Shown here in pieces: positions 26,039 through 34,667 of a DNA stretch of 60,894 nt. The notes beneath the pieces were generated by a model that worked only from the letters and a program-made list of their open reading frames with translations, did not search any database and was not told the origin of the DNA. The stretch spans positions 1 through 60,894 of the forward strand of contig JAOUNK010000001.1 in assembly GCA_029881015.1 (NCBI GenBank), given 5' to 3'. The DNA comes from Gammaproteobacteria bacterium. GTDB lineage: Bacteria > Pseudomonadota > Gammaproteobacteria > Steroidobacterales > Woeseiaceae. How positions within the stretch are numbered: position 1 is the first letter of the stretch; each line of letters begins with the position of its first letter. Position numbers and translations under genes: made by a program.

Positions 26039-27424
26039 TCAGACGGCGCGCAGGTACCAGTCGAAGTCCTGCTGCGCGATCTTGTTGTGGAATTGCTCGG
26101 CCTCGTAACGCCGGACCCTGGCGTAGTAGCGGCAATAGTCGCTGCCGAGGTAGGCGGGCAGCACCTTGCTGCCCTCGAACTTGTCGATGGCCGCTTCCCA
26201 GCGATTCGGGATGCGCAGCCTGGGTGTGATCTCCTGCCCCTGCTCGATCATCGTGCCCGGTTCAATACGGTTCTTGACGCCGTAATGCACGCCGGCTGCG
26301 ACCGCAGCCATGACGAGGTACGGGTTGGCGTCGGCGCCGGCGACGCGATGCTCGAGGCGCAGGTTGCGTTCGTCGGACTCCGGTATGCGTACCGAGACGA
26401 CGCGGTGATTAACGCCCCAGTTCGGCTCCACCGGCGCGAACATATCCGGTCGCAGGCGCCGGTACGAGTTGGCGTTGGGTGCGCAGAGGAGCGTCGTCTC
26501 CGGCATGAGCTTGAGCAGGCCGCCAACGGCGTGCCGCAGGCGTGCCGAAAACGGCGGCTGCGCCATTTTCTCTTTGCCCTGGGAAAAGAAATTCTTGCCG
26601 TCCTTGTCGACGATGCTCATGTGAATATGCAGGCCGCTGCCGGCATAGTTCTCAAAAGGTTTGGCCATGAAGCAGGCAATGAAGCCGTGTTTGCGGGCCG
26701 CAGCCTTGACGATGCGTTTCAGCAGGACAGCATGGTCGCAGGCCAGGACCGGGTCGTCGACATGATGCAGATTGATCTCGTACTGACCGGGGGAATATTC
26801 CGAAATCGCGGCATCGGCCGGCACGTTCTGCGCCTTGCACCAGTCGTAAACGTCGTCGAGGAATCCCTCTACTTCAAACAGATCGTCGGGATGGTAAACC
26901 TGGCCGCCCGGCTGCGGCCGGTTGGTCCCCGGGACTTTCGGTGTGCCGACCCGGGGTGTATCGGACGCAGCATCGAGAAGATAGAACTCCAGCTCGGTTG
27001 CGACCACGATCTTCTTGCCGCCTGCCTTGAGAGGCGCGATGGCTTTCTCGAGAACCGTTCGGGGATCGCCGAAGAAGTTGCCGCCATCCTCTGAGCGCAT
27101 GCGAAAAAACGCCTGGCCCATCGGCTTCTTCGACCACGGCACGGGTACGATAGAGCCGGGTATCAGTGCGGCAGGCAGGTCCGGGTCGCCGTCGTCGGCG
27201 CCATACGGTACGCCGGGCACCACTTCGCCAAGGCCGGTGAGCATCGTGGCGCCTGCACAGAAGATGAAACCCCCGTCGCACACCTTGTCGAAATCGCCGC
27301 GGCGAATGCGTTTGCCCTTCAGGAATCCGCTGAGGTCGGGGATGAGCAGGTCCAGTGATTCGAACCTGCCGTATTTCTTTTCTGCAGCTCGCAACTCCGA
27401 AAGCAGGGACGCGCGTTTCGCCAT
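26039..27424 (-). CDS. Glutamine-synthetase-family enzyme, probable gamma-glutamylputrescine synthetase (copy 1)
   Basis: 461 residues, glutamine synthetase catalytic fold (beta-Grasp about 20-115, catalytic domain 125-460). Active-site motifs include ATELEFYLLD, SEYSPGQYEINLHH, GSGLHIHMS, NSYRRLRPDMFAP and EHRVAGADANPYL. The length and the FAPVEPNWG pattern fit the PuuA/GlnA4 group, which attaches glutamate to putrescine or another amine, rather than housekeeping GlnA (lacking its adenylylation loop). Divergent from the iclR-nhaC-puuD-puuA-transaminase-agmatinase genes. The exact amine is uncertain: putrescine, ethanolamine and spermine relatives look alike. Confidence 0.85.
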   Translation of the reverse strand: MAKRASLLSELRAAEKKYGRFESLDLLIPDLSGFLKGKRIRRGDFDKVCDGGFIFCAGATMLTGLGEVVPGVPYGADDGDPDLPAALIPGSIVPVPWSKKPMGQAFFRMRSEDGGNFFGDPRTVLEKAIAPLKAGGKKIVVATELEFYLLDAASDTPRVGTPKVPGTNRPQPGGQVYHPDDLFEVEGFLDDVYDWCKAQNVPADAAISEYSPGQYEINLHHVDDPVLACDHAVLLKRIVKAAARKHGFIACFMAKPFENYAGSGLHIHMSIVDKDGKNFFSQGKEKMAQPPFSARLRHAVGGLLKLMPETTLLCAPNANSYRRLRPDMFAPVEPNWGVNHRVVSVRIPESDERNLRLEHRVAGADANPYLVMAAVAAGVHYGVKNRIEPGTMIEQGQEITPRLRIPNRWEAAIDKFEGSKVLPAYLGSDYCRYYARVRRYEAEQFHNKIAQQDFDWYLRAV

Positions 27425-27500
27425 GATGGGGTCTCGTCAGTGATAGCGCGGCCAAGGATCATCGATTTGTGAAGCGCCCGCAATATCCATTCTGTTACTA

Positions 27501-27522
27501 TATGATGGAATTGAAAATCATA
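27501..27522. promoter_or_regulatory. Candidate IclR operator
   Basis: Perfect inverted half-sites TATGAT (27501-27506) and ATCATA (27517-27522), 10 bp apart, within the 100-bp gap between the divergent glutamine-synthetase-like gene and the IclR gene. This is the expected location for a local regulator controlling both directions. Confidence 0.5.
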
Positions 27523-27524
27523 AT

Positions 27525-28292
27525 GTGGAACGCCCGATGCTCGAAAGGAAATCGCCAAAAGGTGCCCAGGCTGCATTGCGCGCGGTGCGCCTGTTGAAGC
27601 TGTTCACCGCGGCACGACCCGAGTTACAGCTCGCCGAGGTCAGTCGCCTCGCCGGCCTGAACAAGACCACGGCGCATCGACTGTTGCAGGCGCTCCACAG
27701 CGAGTCGCTTCTGGATCGCAACGCCAGTAACGGCGCGTACCGGCTCGGACCGGCGCTCATGGCCCTGGGCGTGCAGGCATTGTCCAGCGACAACCTGAGG
27801 CTCAAGGCGCGCCCGCTGCTCAAGCGACTGGCCGAGGAGACTGGCGAAACGGCGACGCTCGAAGTGCCGATCGACGACTCGATGCTGATTCTCGACGAGG
27901 TGACCGGCGGGCATTTTCTGGCGGCGGGCGGCAATGTCGGGACACGCTGGCCCATGCACGCGACGTCGACCGGCAAGGCGTTTATTGCGTTTGACGAGTT
28001 CGGACTGGACCGCCTGGCGGAGCGCCTGACCCCGCTGACCGCCCGGACGATCGTCGACCGGGCTAAGCTCGAGAACCAGTTCGGGGAAATTCGCCGCCGC
28101 GGCTTTGCCGAAACCGTCGACGAGCTCGAGGAGGGATTCTCGGGCGTCGGGGCGGTCGTCCGGGGCAGCACCGGGGAAATACTCGGTGCGTTGTCGATCT
28201 GCGGCCCGACACAGCGGATGTCGGAGAGCCGGCGGTCCAGCCTCGGGGCAACGCTGTGTACCGCTGCCGGGCAGCTGCAACCGCGCTACTGA
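27525..28292 (+). CDS. IclR-family transcriptional regulator of the polyamine island
   Basis: 255 residues. N-terminal winged HTH (about 15-75, LAEVSRLAGLNKTTAHRLLQALHSESLL) and C-terminal effector domain (about 90-250) with the usual ATSTGKAFIAF and RRGFAETVDELEEGFSGVGAVV segments. Start is GTG 27525 or ATG 27537; neither has a strong ribosome site. It sits between the divergent copy-1 synthetase gene and the transporter-puuD-puuA operon, so it probably controls both, with agmatine, putrescine or a derivative as effector (inference). Confidence 0.9.
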   Translation: MERPMLERKSPKGAQAALRAVRLLKLFTAARPELQLAEVSRLAGLNKTTAHRLLQALHSESLLDRNASNGAYRLGPALMALGVQALSSDNLRLKARPLLKRLAEETGETATLEVPIDDSMLILDEVTGGHFLAAGGNVGTRWPMHATSTGKAFIAFDEFGLDRLAERLTPLTARTIVDRAKLENQFGEIRRRGFAETVDELEEGFSGVGAVVRGSTGEILGALSICGPTQRMSESRRSSLGATLCTAAGQLQPRY

Positions 28293-28298
28293 GCCAGC

Positions 28299-30230
28299 AT
28301 GCTAATATGCGCGACGACTAATGGCTGCAGGAATGACTCTATCAATACTCGCAAGCTGGTCTCCCGGAACCTCATCCGAACGTCCTTCGTCGCACTCTGG
28401 CTTGCGACCCTGATCCCACTCCCTGCTGCAGCGCTCGAGGTGCAGACGCCTGCCGTCGGTTTGACCGGTGTACCGCTGGCCTACTCGGTGTCAGGCGTTG
28501 CGGCGGGCGAGGCCGTGAAACTGTCGGTAGACGGCTCGACCTACACAGCGATTGCCGATGCAGAAGGCAACGCGGCGTTTGCCGATGTCGCGATTGAAAA
28601 GGCCGGCGTTGCCGGTATCGAAGTAACGGCGGGCACGGCAACAGCCACCCGAGAACTGCGCGTCATACCCGGCTGGGTGTCCGTCTTGCCCGCGATCCTG
28701 GCCATTACGATCGCGTTGACGTTGCGCAACGTAATCCCGGCGTTGTTGCTGGGGCTTTGGGTTGGTGCAACGGCGCTTCGGTCGTTCACGTTCGAAGGAG
28801 CAGGGCGCGGCCTGCTCGACAGTTTCCAGGTGTTCGTGACGAGCGCTATCGCAGATTTCGACAGGGCCTCGATTATCCTTTTCACCATGATGATTGGCGG
28901 CATGGTCGGGATCATCACGCGCAACGGTGGCATGGCGAGCATCGTGCGGTCCATCGTCAGTCGTGCGAAGACGGCGATCGGCGGTCAGGTTGCCGTGTGG
29001 CTCATGGGCCTGATGATCTTCTTCGACGATTACAGCAACACGCTGGTCGTCGGCAACACGGCGCGCTCACTGACAGACCATCTCAACATATCGCGCGAAA
29101 AACTGGCGTATATTGTCGACTCAACGGCGGCGCCAGTTGCCTGTATAGCGCTGATTACGACCTGGATCGGTTACCAGATCGGCCTTGTCGACCAGGCGCT
29201 GGGTACGATCGACGCGTTGGCCGATGTACAGGCCTACTCGGTATTTATCCATTCGATCCCGTACAGCTTCTACCCGATACTCGCGATTGTATTCGTCCTC
29301 ATGATCTCGGCGAGTGGCCGCGACTTCGGGCCCATGTATGCCGCCGAAGTACGCGCACGAAATGGTGCGGTAAAACCGGAGACCGGTGACGCGCTGCCTT
29401 CGATCCAGGGCGACGAACTCGAGCCCAAGGACAACATTCCGTTGCGTGCGGTCAATGCTTTCGTGCCGATCATCGCGCTGATTATTGCGTTGATGCTCAG
29501 CCTGTATCTGCTCGGGGAGGGCGACTCTCTCGTCGCGATCCTCGAAACGACCAGTCCTTACCAGGCGATGATGTACTCGTCTTTCGTCGGCGTCCTGGTA
29601 GCTGCCGCCCTGTCGATCGGACAGCGCATCCTGTCGGTCCACGAGACCGTCGACGCCTGGTACGGTGGTCTCAGGGCAACCCTGTTCGGCATGATCATAC
29701 TCGTGCTGGCGTGGTCTCTTTCGGACCTGACCGCGTCCCTGAATACCGCGCAGTATCTTGTGACATTGCTGGCCGATACGCTGCCGGTCGGACTGATCCC
29801 GGCCATCGTCTTTGTGCTGGCTGCGTTCACGGCGTTCACGACCGGCACGAGCTGGGGGACGATGGCCATCCTGATGCCGCTGATCATTCCGCTGGCATGG
29901 GCTGTAATGAGCGTCAATGGCATCGCCGATCCAGGCGGGATGCATATTCTTTACTCGGCCGTTGCCTGTTGCCTGGGCGGCGCCGTCTGGGGCGATCATT
30001 GTTCGCCAATTTCCGACACCACCGTGCTGTCATCGGTAGCGAGTGGCTGCGATCACATCGAACACGTGCGTACACAGCTGCCGTATGCGCTGGTCGTTGG
30101 CTTTGTCGGCCTGTTCGTCGGTACGATTCCCGGGGGCTTCGGGATGTCGCCGCTGGTCTCGATCGTGATCGGTATCGCGATTCTCGGCCTCGTTCTGAAG
30201 CTCCTGGGGAAGAAAGCAGAAGCGAGTTAG
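28299..30230 (+). CDS. NhaC-family transporter with N-terminal periplasmic Ig-like domain
   Basis: 643 residues. After a leader helix (about 25-45, ending PLPAAALEV) there is a roughly 80-residue beta-rich domain (about 46-125, VPLAYSVSGVAAGEAVKLSV). About 11-12 transmembrane helices of the NhaC/ArcD ion-transporter fold follow, with the conserved FFDDYSNTLVVG (about 243) and GAVWGDHCSPISDTTVLSS near 568. NhaC-like carriers include Na+/H+ antiporters and amino-acid or amine exchangers. In this gene context uptake of agmatine or putrescine is more likely than sodium export. The ATG at 28299 lacks a good ribosome site, so the first 15-20 residues are doubtful. It lies 6 bp after iclR. Confidence 0.85.
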   Translation: MLICATTNGCRNDSINTRKLVSRNLIRTSFVALWLATLIPLPAAALEVQTPAVGLTGVPLAYSVSGVAAGEAVKLSVDGSTYTAIADAEGNAAFADVAIEKAGVAGIEVTAGTATATRELRVIPGWVSVLPAILAITIALTLRNVIPALLLGLWVGATALRSFTFEGAGRGLLDSFQVFVTSAIADFDRASIILFTMMIGGMVGIITRNGGMASIVRSIVSRAKTAIGGQVAVWLMGLMIFFDDYSNTLVVGNTARSLTDHLNISREKLAYIVDSTAAPVACIALITTWIGYQIGLVDQALGTIDALADVQAYSVFIHSIPYSFYPILAIVFVLMISASGRDFGPMYAAEVRARNGAVKPETGDALPSIQGDELEPKDNIPLRAVNAFVPIIALIIALMLSLYLLGEGDSLVAILETTSPYQAMMYSSFVGVLVAAALSIGQRILSVHETVDAWYGGLRATLFGMIILVLAWSLSDLTASLNTAQYLVTLLADTLPVGLIPAIVFVLAAFTAFTTGTSWGTMAILMPLIIPLAWAVMSVNGIADPGGMHILYSAVACCLGGAVWGDHCSPISDTTVLSSVASGCDHIEHVRTQLPYALVVGFVGLFVGTIPGGFGMSPLVSIVIGIAILGLVLKLLGKKAEAS

Positions 30231-30234
30231 CACC

Positions 30235-30993
30235 ATGCCCAGAAGACCCATAGTCGGTGTGCCGGCAGACCGGCGAGATTTCGGCCCCCATCCATTTCAC
30301 ATGGTGGGCGAGAAGTACCTGGTTGCGCTGCTCCGGGCAGCGAACGTGTTGCCGCTCATGGCGCCCGTGCTTGCCGATGACGTCGATCTCGACGAATTGC
30401 TGGACCAGGTCGATGGTGTGTTCCTGACGGGAAGCTACTCCAATCTCGAACCCCATCACTACGACGGCGAGCCGAGCGACGAAGGTACGCTGCACGATCC
30501 GCACCGTGACGCGCTTACCCTGCCGCTGGCCCGGCGCGCGCTGCAGCGTGGCGTGCCCTTGCTCGCTGTCTGCCGCGGCTTCCAGGAACTGAATGTCGTG
30601 CTGGGGGGGACGCTGCACCAGAAAGTGCATGAGGTCGCGGGTTACCACAATCACCTGGAGAACAAGAACGATCCTCTGGACGTGCAATACGGACCCTCCC
30701 ACCCCGTCAGTCTGCCCGAAAATGGACTGTTGCGCGGGCTGCTGGGCAGTGATACTGCAATGGTGAATTCCCTGCATGGGCAGGCGATCGCAAGGCTGGC
30801 CAAAGGTGTCAGCGTCGAGGCCGTCGCGGACGACGGGCTGATCGAGGCGTTCCGGGTCGACGACGTCCCCGGGTTTGCCCTCGCGGTGCAGTGGCACCCC
30901 GAGTGGAAAGCGACCGAGAACGAATTGTCCAAAGTGATTTTCAAGGCGTTTGGCGATGCATGCAGGACCTACGCCCGCCAACGACAGGTGTAA
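30235..30993 (+). CDS. puuD: Gamma-glutamyl-gamma-aminobutyrate hydrolase (PuuD-like, peptidase C26)
   Basis: 252 residues, class I glutamine-amidotransferase fold. It releases GABA and glutamate from gamma-glutamyl-GABA in the Puu pathway. Nucleophile cysteine in LLAVCRGFQELNVVLGG (about residue 116), histidine and glutamate in QWHPEWKA near 222. The GSYSNLEPHHYDG segment is typical of PuuD. It begins 4 bp after the NhaC-like stop and ends just before a GTG-started glutamine-synthetase-like gene. That pair forms the core of the gamma-glutamylation route. Confidence 0.9.
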   Translation: MPRRPIVGVPADRRDFGPHPFHMVGEKYLVALLRAANVLPLMAPVLADDVDLDELLDQVDGVFLTGSYSNLEPHHYDGEPSDEGTLHDPHRDALTLPLARRALQRGVPLLAVCRGFQELNVVLGGTLHQKVHEVAGYHNHLENKNDPLDVQYGPSHPVSLPENGLLRGLLGSDTAMVNSLHGQAIARLAKGVSVEAVADDGLIEAFRVDDVPGFALAVQWHPEWKATENELSKVIFKAFGDACRTYARQRQV

Positions 30994-30994
30994 C

Positions 30995-32326
30995 GTGAGT
31001 GACGACAACCTACTGCAGGACTGGCTGACGGAGAACAGAATCGACGATGTCGAGGCGATTGTGCCCGACATGGCGGGCGCCGCGCGTGGCAAGGTAGTGC
31101 CCGCTGCGAAGTTTGGCAAAGGCGACATGAAAATGCCCGAGGGGGTCTTTGCGCAGACCATCTCCGGTGACTACGTCAACGACCCCGACAATGTCGAGGA
31201 CAGGGACATGTTGCTCGTGCCCGACCCGGAGACGCTGCGACCCGTGCCCTGGGCGGCGGACAATGCTGCCGCGGTATTCCTCGACTGCTATCACCGTGAC
31301 GGTTCTCCGGTCAACAAGTCGCCGCGAGCCGTACTACGCAACGTGTTGACCCAGTATGAATCGAAAGGCTGGATTCCGGTCGTGGCTCCCGAGGTGGAGT
31401 TCTACCTGCTTAGCCCGTATTCCGATCCGAACGAAGACGCCGAGCCGCCCGAAGGTCGCCTTGGCTGGACCGAGGGCGCAAACCAGCCCTACAGCATCGA
31501 TACGATGAACGATTTCGACCCGTTCATTAACCGGGTCTACAAGTATTGCGAAGCCCAGCGAATCAACATCGACACGATCTCCCAGGAAATGGGCCCGGCG
31601 CAATTCGAGCTGAATTTTCTGCATGGGGACGCGCTGGAGCTCGCGGACCAGGTGTTCCTGTTCAAACGCACGGTCCGCGAAGCAGCGATCAAACACAAGA
31701 TGCACGCGACGTTTCTTGCCAAGCCGATGGCAGAGGACGCAGGCAGCGCACTGCACATTCACCAGAGCGTGGTCGACACGCGTGGCAGGAATGTGTTCTC
31801 CGACGACAAGGGTGAGCCAAGCGCGTTGTTCTACGGGTTTCTCGGCGGCCTGCAGAAATACATGAACGATGCGATGCTCCTGTTCGCACCGTACGTGAAT
31901 TCCTACCGCCGGCTGGCCAGCCCCTGGGCCTCACCCGTCAACCTGGCCTGGGCGATCGACAACCGCACCGTCGGTTTGCGCGTGCCCGACTCGCCTCCGG
32001 AGGCGCGCCGTATTGAGAACAGGCTCGCAGGATCCGACGTTAACCCCTATCTCGTCACGGCGGCGACGCTGGCCTGTGGGTACCTCGGCATGGTCGAAGG
32101 GCTGACCCCGACACCGCCGATCGAGGGCAGTGCCTACAGTGAAGAACACAGCTTGCACCGTCATATATTTGAAGCGATCGACGCGTTGCGCGAATCCGGG
32201 CCAATGCGCGGCATGCTGGGGGAATCGTTCGTCGATCTGTACGTCGCACTGAAAGAGAATGAGTACAAGGAATTCCAGGAGATCATTACGCCCTATGAGC
32301 GTGAAATCCTGATGTTCAACGTTTGA
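30995..32326 (+). CDS. puuA: Gamma-glutamylputrescine synthetase, PuuA-like (copy 2)
   Basis: 443 residues, glutamine-synthetase fold. It starts at GTG 30995 with AGGTG just upstream, giving MSDDNLLQDWLTENRIDDVEA, which matches the short N-terminus of PuuA proteins. Motifs: APEVEFYLL, QEMGPAQFELNF, EDAGSALHIHQS, NSYRRLASPWASPVNLAWAIDN and ENRLAGSDVNPYLV. It attaches glutamate to putrescine with ATP. It is clearly divergent from copy 1 at 26039-27424, so the two probably act on different amines or at different steps. It lies 1 bp after puuD and 22 bp before the transaminase. Confidence 0.9.
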   Translation: MSDDNLLQDWLTENRIDDVEAIVPDMAGAARGKVVPAAKFGKGDMKMPEGVFAQTISGDYVNDPDNVEDRDMLLVPDPETLRPVPWAADNAAAVFLDCYHRDGSPVNKSPRAVLRNVLTQYESKGWIPVVAPEVEFYLLSPYSDPNEDAEPPEGRLGWTEGANQPYSIDTMNDFDPFINRVYKYCEAQRINIDTISQEMGPAQFELNFLHGDALELADQVFLFKRTVREAAIKHKMHATFLAKPMAEDAGSALHIHQSVVDTRGRNVFSDDKGEPSALFYGFLGGLQKYMNDAMLLFAPYVNSYRRLASPWASPVNLAWAIDNRTVGLRVPDSPPEARRIENRLAGSDVNPYLVTAATLACGYLGMVEGLTPTPPIEGSAYSEEHSLHRHIFEAIDALRESGPMRGMLGESFVDLYVALKENEYKEFQEIITPYEREILMFNV

Positions 32327-32348
32327 TACCGAAGAGAGCAGGTGACCA

Positions 32349-33722
32349 ATGGCAGCAATAGAAAAGCGCTCACGCGAAGACTGGCAGGCGCTCGATAAAG
32401 AGCATCATCTGCATCCGTTCACGGATCACAAGGACCTGCACGTGAAACGCTCGCGCATCATTACCCGCGCAGACGGCGTGTACATTTATGATGCCGATGG
32501 CAGCAAGATCCTGGACGGGATGTCGGGACTCTGGTGTGTCAACGCGGGTTACGGCCGCGAGGAGATCGTCGAGGCGGCCGCCGCGCAGATGCGAGAGCTG
32601 CCTTACTACAACAATTTCTTCCAGTGTGCGCACCCACCGTCTATCGAGTTGGCCGCCATGCTCAAGGAAGTGTCTCCGCCGCAGTTCAATCGTGTGTTCT
32701 TCACCGGCTCGGGGTCGGAGTCGAACGACACCATCGTGCGTATGGTGCGCACGTATTGGGACCTTATGGGCCAGCCCGGACGTCACACCATCATCAGTCG
32801 TCACAATGCGTACCACGGCTCGACCGTCGCCGCGGCGAGCCTGGGTGGCATGAAGCCCATGCACAAGCAAAGCGGATTGCCGATCCCGGGTATTGTGCAC
32901 GTCGAGCAGCCGTACTGGTTCGGTTCGGACAGGACGCTGTCGCCCGACGAGCTGGGGCTCGCCGCCGCACGCTCGATCGAAGAAAAGATCAACGAGCTCG
33001 GTCCGGAAAAGATTGCTGCCTTCATCGGCGAGCCGATACAGGGCGCCGGCGGTGTAATCATTCCGCCGGACAGCTACTGGCCGGAAGTGCAGCGCATCTG
33101 CGAGAAGTACGACATCCTGCTGATTTCCGACGAGGTGATTACGGGATTCGGGCGGCTGGGCGAGTGGTTCGGGGCCAACTACTACGGTACGAAACCCGAC
33201 TTCATGCCGTTCGCCAAAGGCGTTACGTCGGGCTATCTGCCGCTGGGTGGTGTGCTGGTCAGCGATCGCGTAGCCGATGTCCTCGTGGACAAAGCGGGCG
33301 AGTTTGCACACGGGTACACGTACTCGGGTCACCCGGCGGCGTGTGCGGTGGCCATCGCCAACCTGAAGATCCTGCACCGCGAGAAACTCGTGGAGCGCAT
33401 TCGCGACGATATCGGTCCGTACCTCCAGGCCAGGTGGGCCACGCTGGCCGAACACCCCCTCGTCGGCGAAGCGCGCATGGTGGGTCTCATGGGTGCCTTC
33501 GAACTCGTGAAGGACAAAGAGACGCTGGAGCGCTTCGACCCGGAGGCCGGGGCCGGCCCGACGTACCGCGATCATGTGACCGCGACCGGACTTTGCCTGC
33601 GGGCTTCAGGTGACACCATAATCTGTGCGCCGCCGTTTACACTCTCGCATGCCGAGGCTGACGAGCTCATCGACAAGGCACTGATTGCACTGGATCTGAC
33701 GCAGAAGTCACTCAAGGCTTAA
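32349..33722 (+). CDS. Class III aminotransferase, probable putrescine-pyruvate transaminase (SpuC-like)
   Basis: 457 residues. PLP-dependent fold type I transaminase. The N-terminal LHPFTDHKDL, the PLP-phosphate region TGSGSESNDT, the Asp in LLISDEVITGFGRLG and the Schiff-base lysine in FAKGVTSGYLPLGG are all present. Similar Pseudomonas enzymes (SpuC) transfer the amino group of putrescine or cadaverine to pyruvate, giving 4-aminobutanal. AGCAGGTG precedes the ATG. The gene lies between puuA and the agmatinase gene with a gap of only 2 bp to the latter. A beta-alanine/pyruvate or diaminobutyrate role is possible from family alone; context favours putrescine. Confidence 0.88.
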   Translation: MAAIEKRSREDWQALDKEHHLHPFTDHKDLHVKRSRIITRADGVYIYDADGSKILDGMSGLWCVNAGYGREEIVEAAAAQMRELPYYNNFFQCAHPPSIELAAMLKEVSPPQFNRVFFTGSGSESNDTIVRMVRTYWDLMGQPGRHTIISRHNAYHGSTVAAASLGGMKPMHKQSGLPIPGIVHVEQPYWFGSDRTLSPDELGLAAARSIEEKINELGPEKIAAFIGEPIQGAGGVIIPPDSYWPEVQRICEKYDILLISDEVITGFGRLGEWFGANYYGTKPDFMPFAKGVTSGYLPLGGVLVSDRVADVLVDKAGEFAHGYTYSGHPAACAVAIANLKILHREKLVERIRDDIGPYLQARWATLAEHPLVGEARMVGLMGAFELVKDKETLERFDPEAGAGPTYRDHVTATGLCLRASGDTIICAPPFTLSHAEADELIDKALIALDLTQKSLKA

Positions 33723-33724
33723 GT

Positions 33725-34666
33725 ATGGACAAGTTCGATAGTGACAATGCGATAAGCCGGGAAAGCCTCTACGGCACGACCCCGGAGCCGACGTACGCCG
33801 GCGTGACATCCTTCATGCGTCGCAAGTACGTGACGGACCTCGAGGGTGTGGATGTGGCGGTCACGGGTGTACCCCTGGATACGGCAACCACCAATCGCCC
33901 GGGAACGCGTTTCGGGCCGCGCGCCATACGCAATGCGTCGACGATCATGGCCTGGGAGAAACCCTATGGCATGGCCTTCGATCCTTTCGACAAGTTGGCC
34001 GTGGCCGACGTCGGCGATTGCTATTTCGATCACGGCAAGCCGCAGACGGTTCCGGACGCGATCGAGGCGCATGCGTCGAAAATCATCGAGCAGGGGCCGG
34101 CACTGCTGACGCTCGGGGGAGACCATTTCATTTCCTATCCCTTGCTCAAGGCACATGCCGGGAAGCACGGCGCACCGCTCTCGCTACTGCATTTCGATGC
34201 CCATAGCGACACTTGGCGCGACAAGGACGACCGAATCGATCACGGGACCATGTTCTATTGGGCGGCGAAACACGGCATCGTCGATCCTGCATCGTCGGTG
34301 CAGATCGGGTTGCGCACGGAAAACCCCGACACCATGGGATTCAATATCATCGACGCACCCAAGGTGCACCGGGCGGGCATCGAGGCAGTAGTGGAGGAGG
34401 CGCGCCGGCACCTCGGCAACAAGCCCGTCTACGTGACGTTCGACATCGACTGCCTGGATCCGAGTTATGCGCCGGGGACAGGGACGCCGGTCTGTGGCGG
34501 TCTGACTTCACACCAGGCCATGTCCATCCTGCGCGGCCTGCAGGGGATCAATATCGTCGGCATGGATGTGGTGGAAGTTGCGCCTGCCTACGACGTCGCG
34601 GAGATCACGTCGCTGGCAGCGTCGCACATCGCAATGGAAATGCTCTACCTGTACGCCTGCAAGTAG
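33725..34666 (+). CDS. speB: Agmatinase / ureohydrolase family enzyme (SpeB)
   Basis: 313 residues of the arginase fold. It cleaves agmatine to putrescine and urea. Mn ligands are in GGDHFISYP (about 131), FDAHSDT (about 157) and DIDCLDPSYAPG near 242. The N-terminal FGPRAIR motif is standard for agmatinases. Guanidinobutyrase and related enzymes share these signatures, but next to putrescine genes agmatinase is the best reading. No arginine decarboxylase is visible in the window, so agmatine is either imported (NhaC-like carrier) or made elsewhere. Last gene of the + strand polyamine operon. Confidence 0.9.
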   Translation: MDKFDSDNAISRESLYGTTPEPTYAGVTSFMRRKYVTDLEGVDVAVTGVPLDTATTNRPGTRFGPRAIRNASTIMAWEKPYGMAFDPFDKLAVADVGDCYFDHGKPQTVPDAIEAHASKIIEQGPALLTLGGDHFISYPLLKAHAGKHGAPLSLLHFDAHSDTWRDKDDRIDHGTMFYWAAKHGIVDPASSVQIGLRTENPDTMGFNIIDAPKVHRAGIEAVVEEARRHLGNKPVYVTFDIDCLDPSYAPGTGTPVCGGLTSHQAMSILRGLQGINIVGMDVVEVAPAYDVAEITSLAASHIAMEMLYLYACK

Positions 34667-34667
34667 A

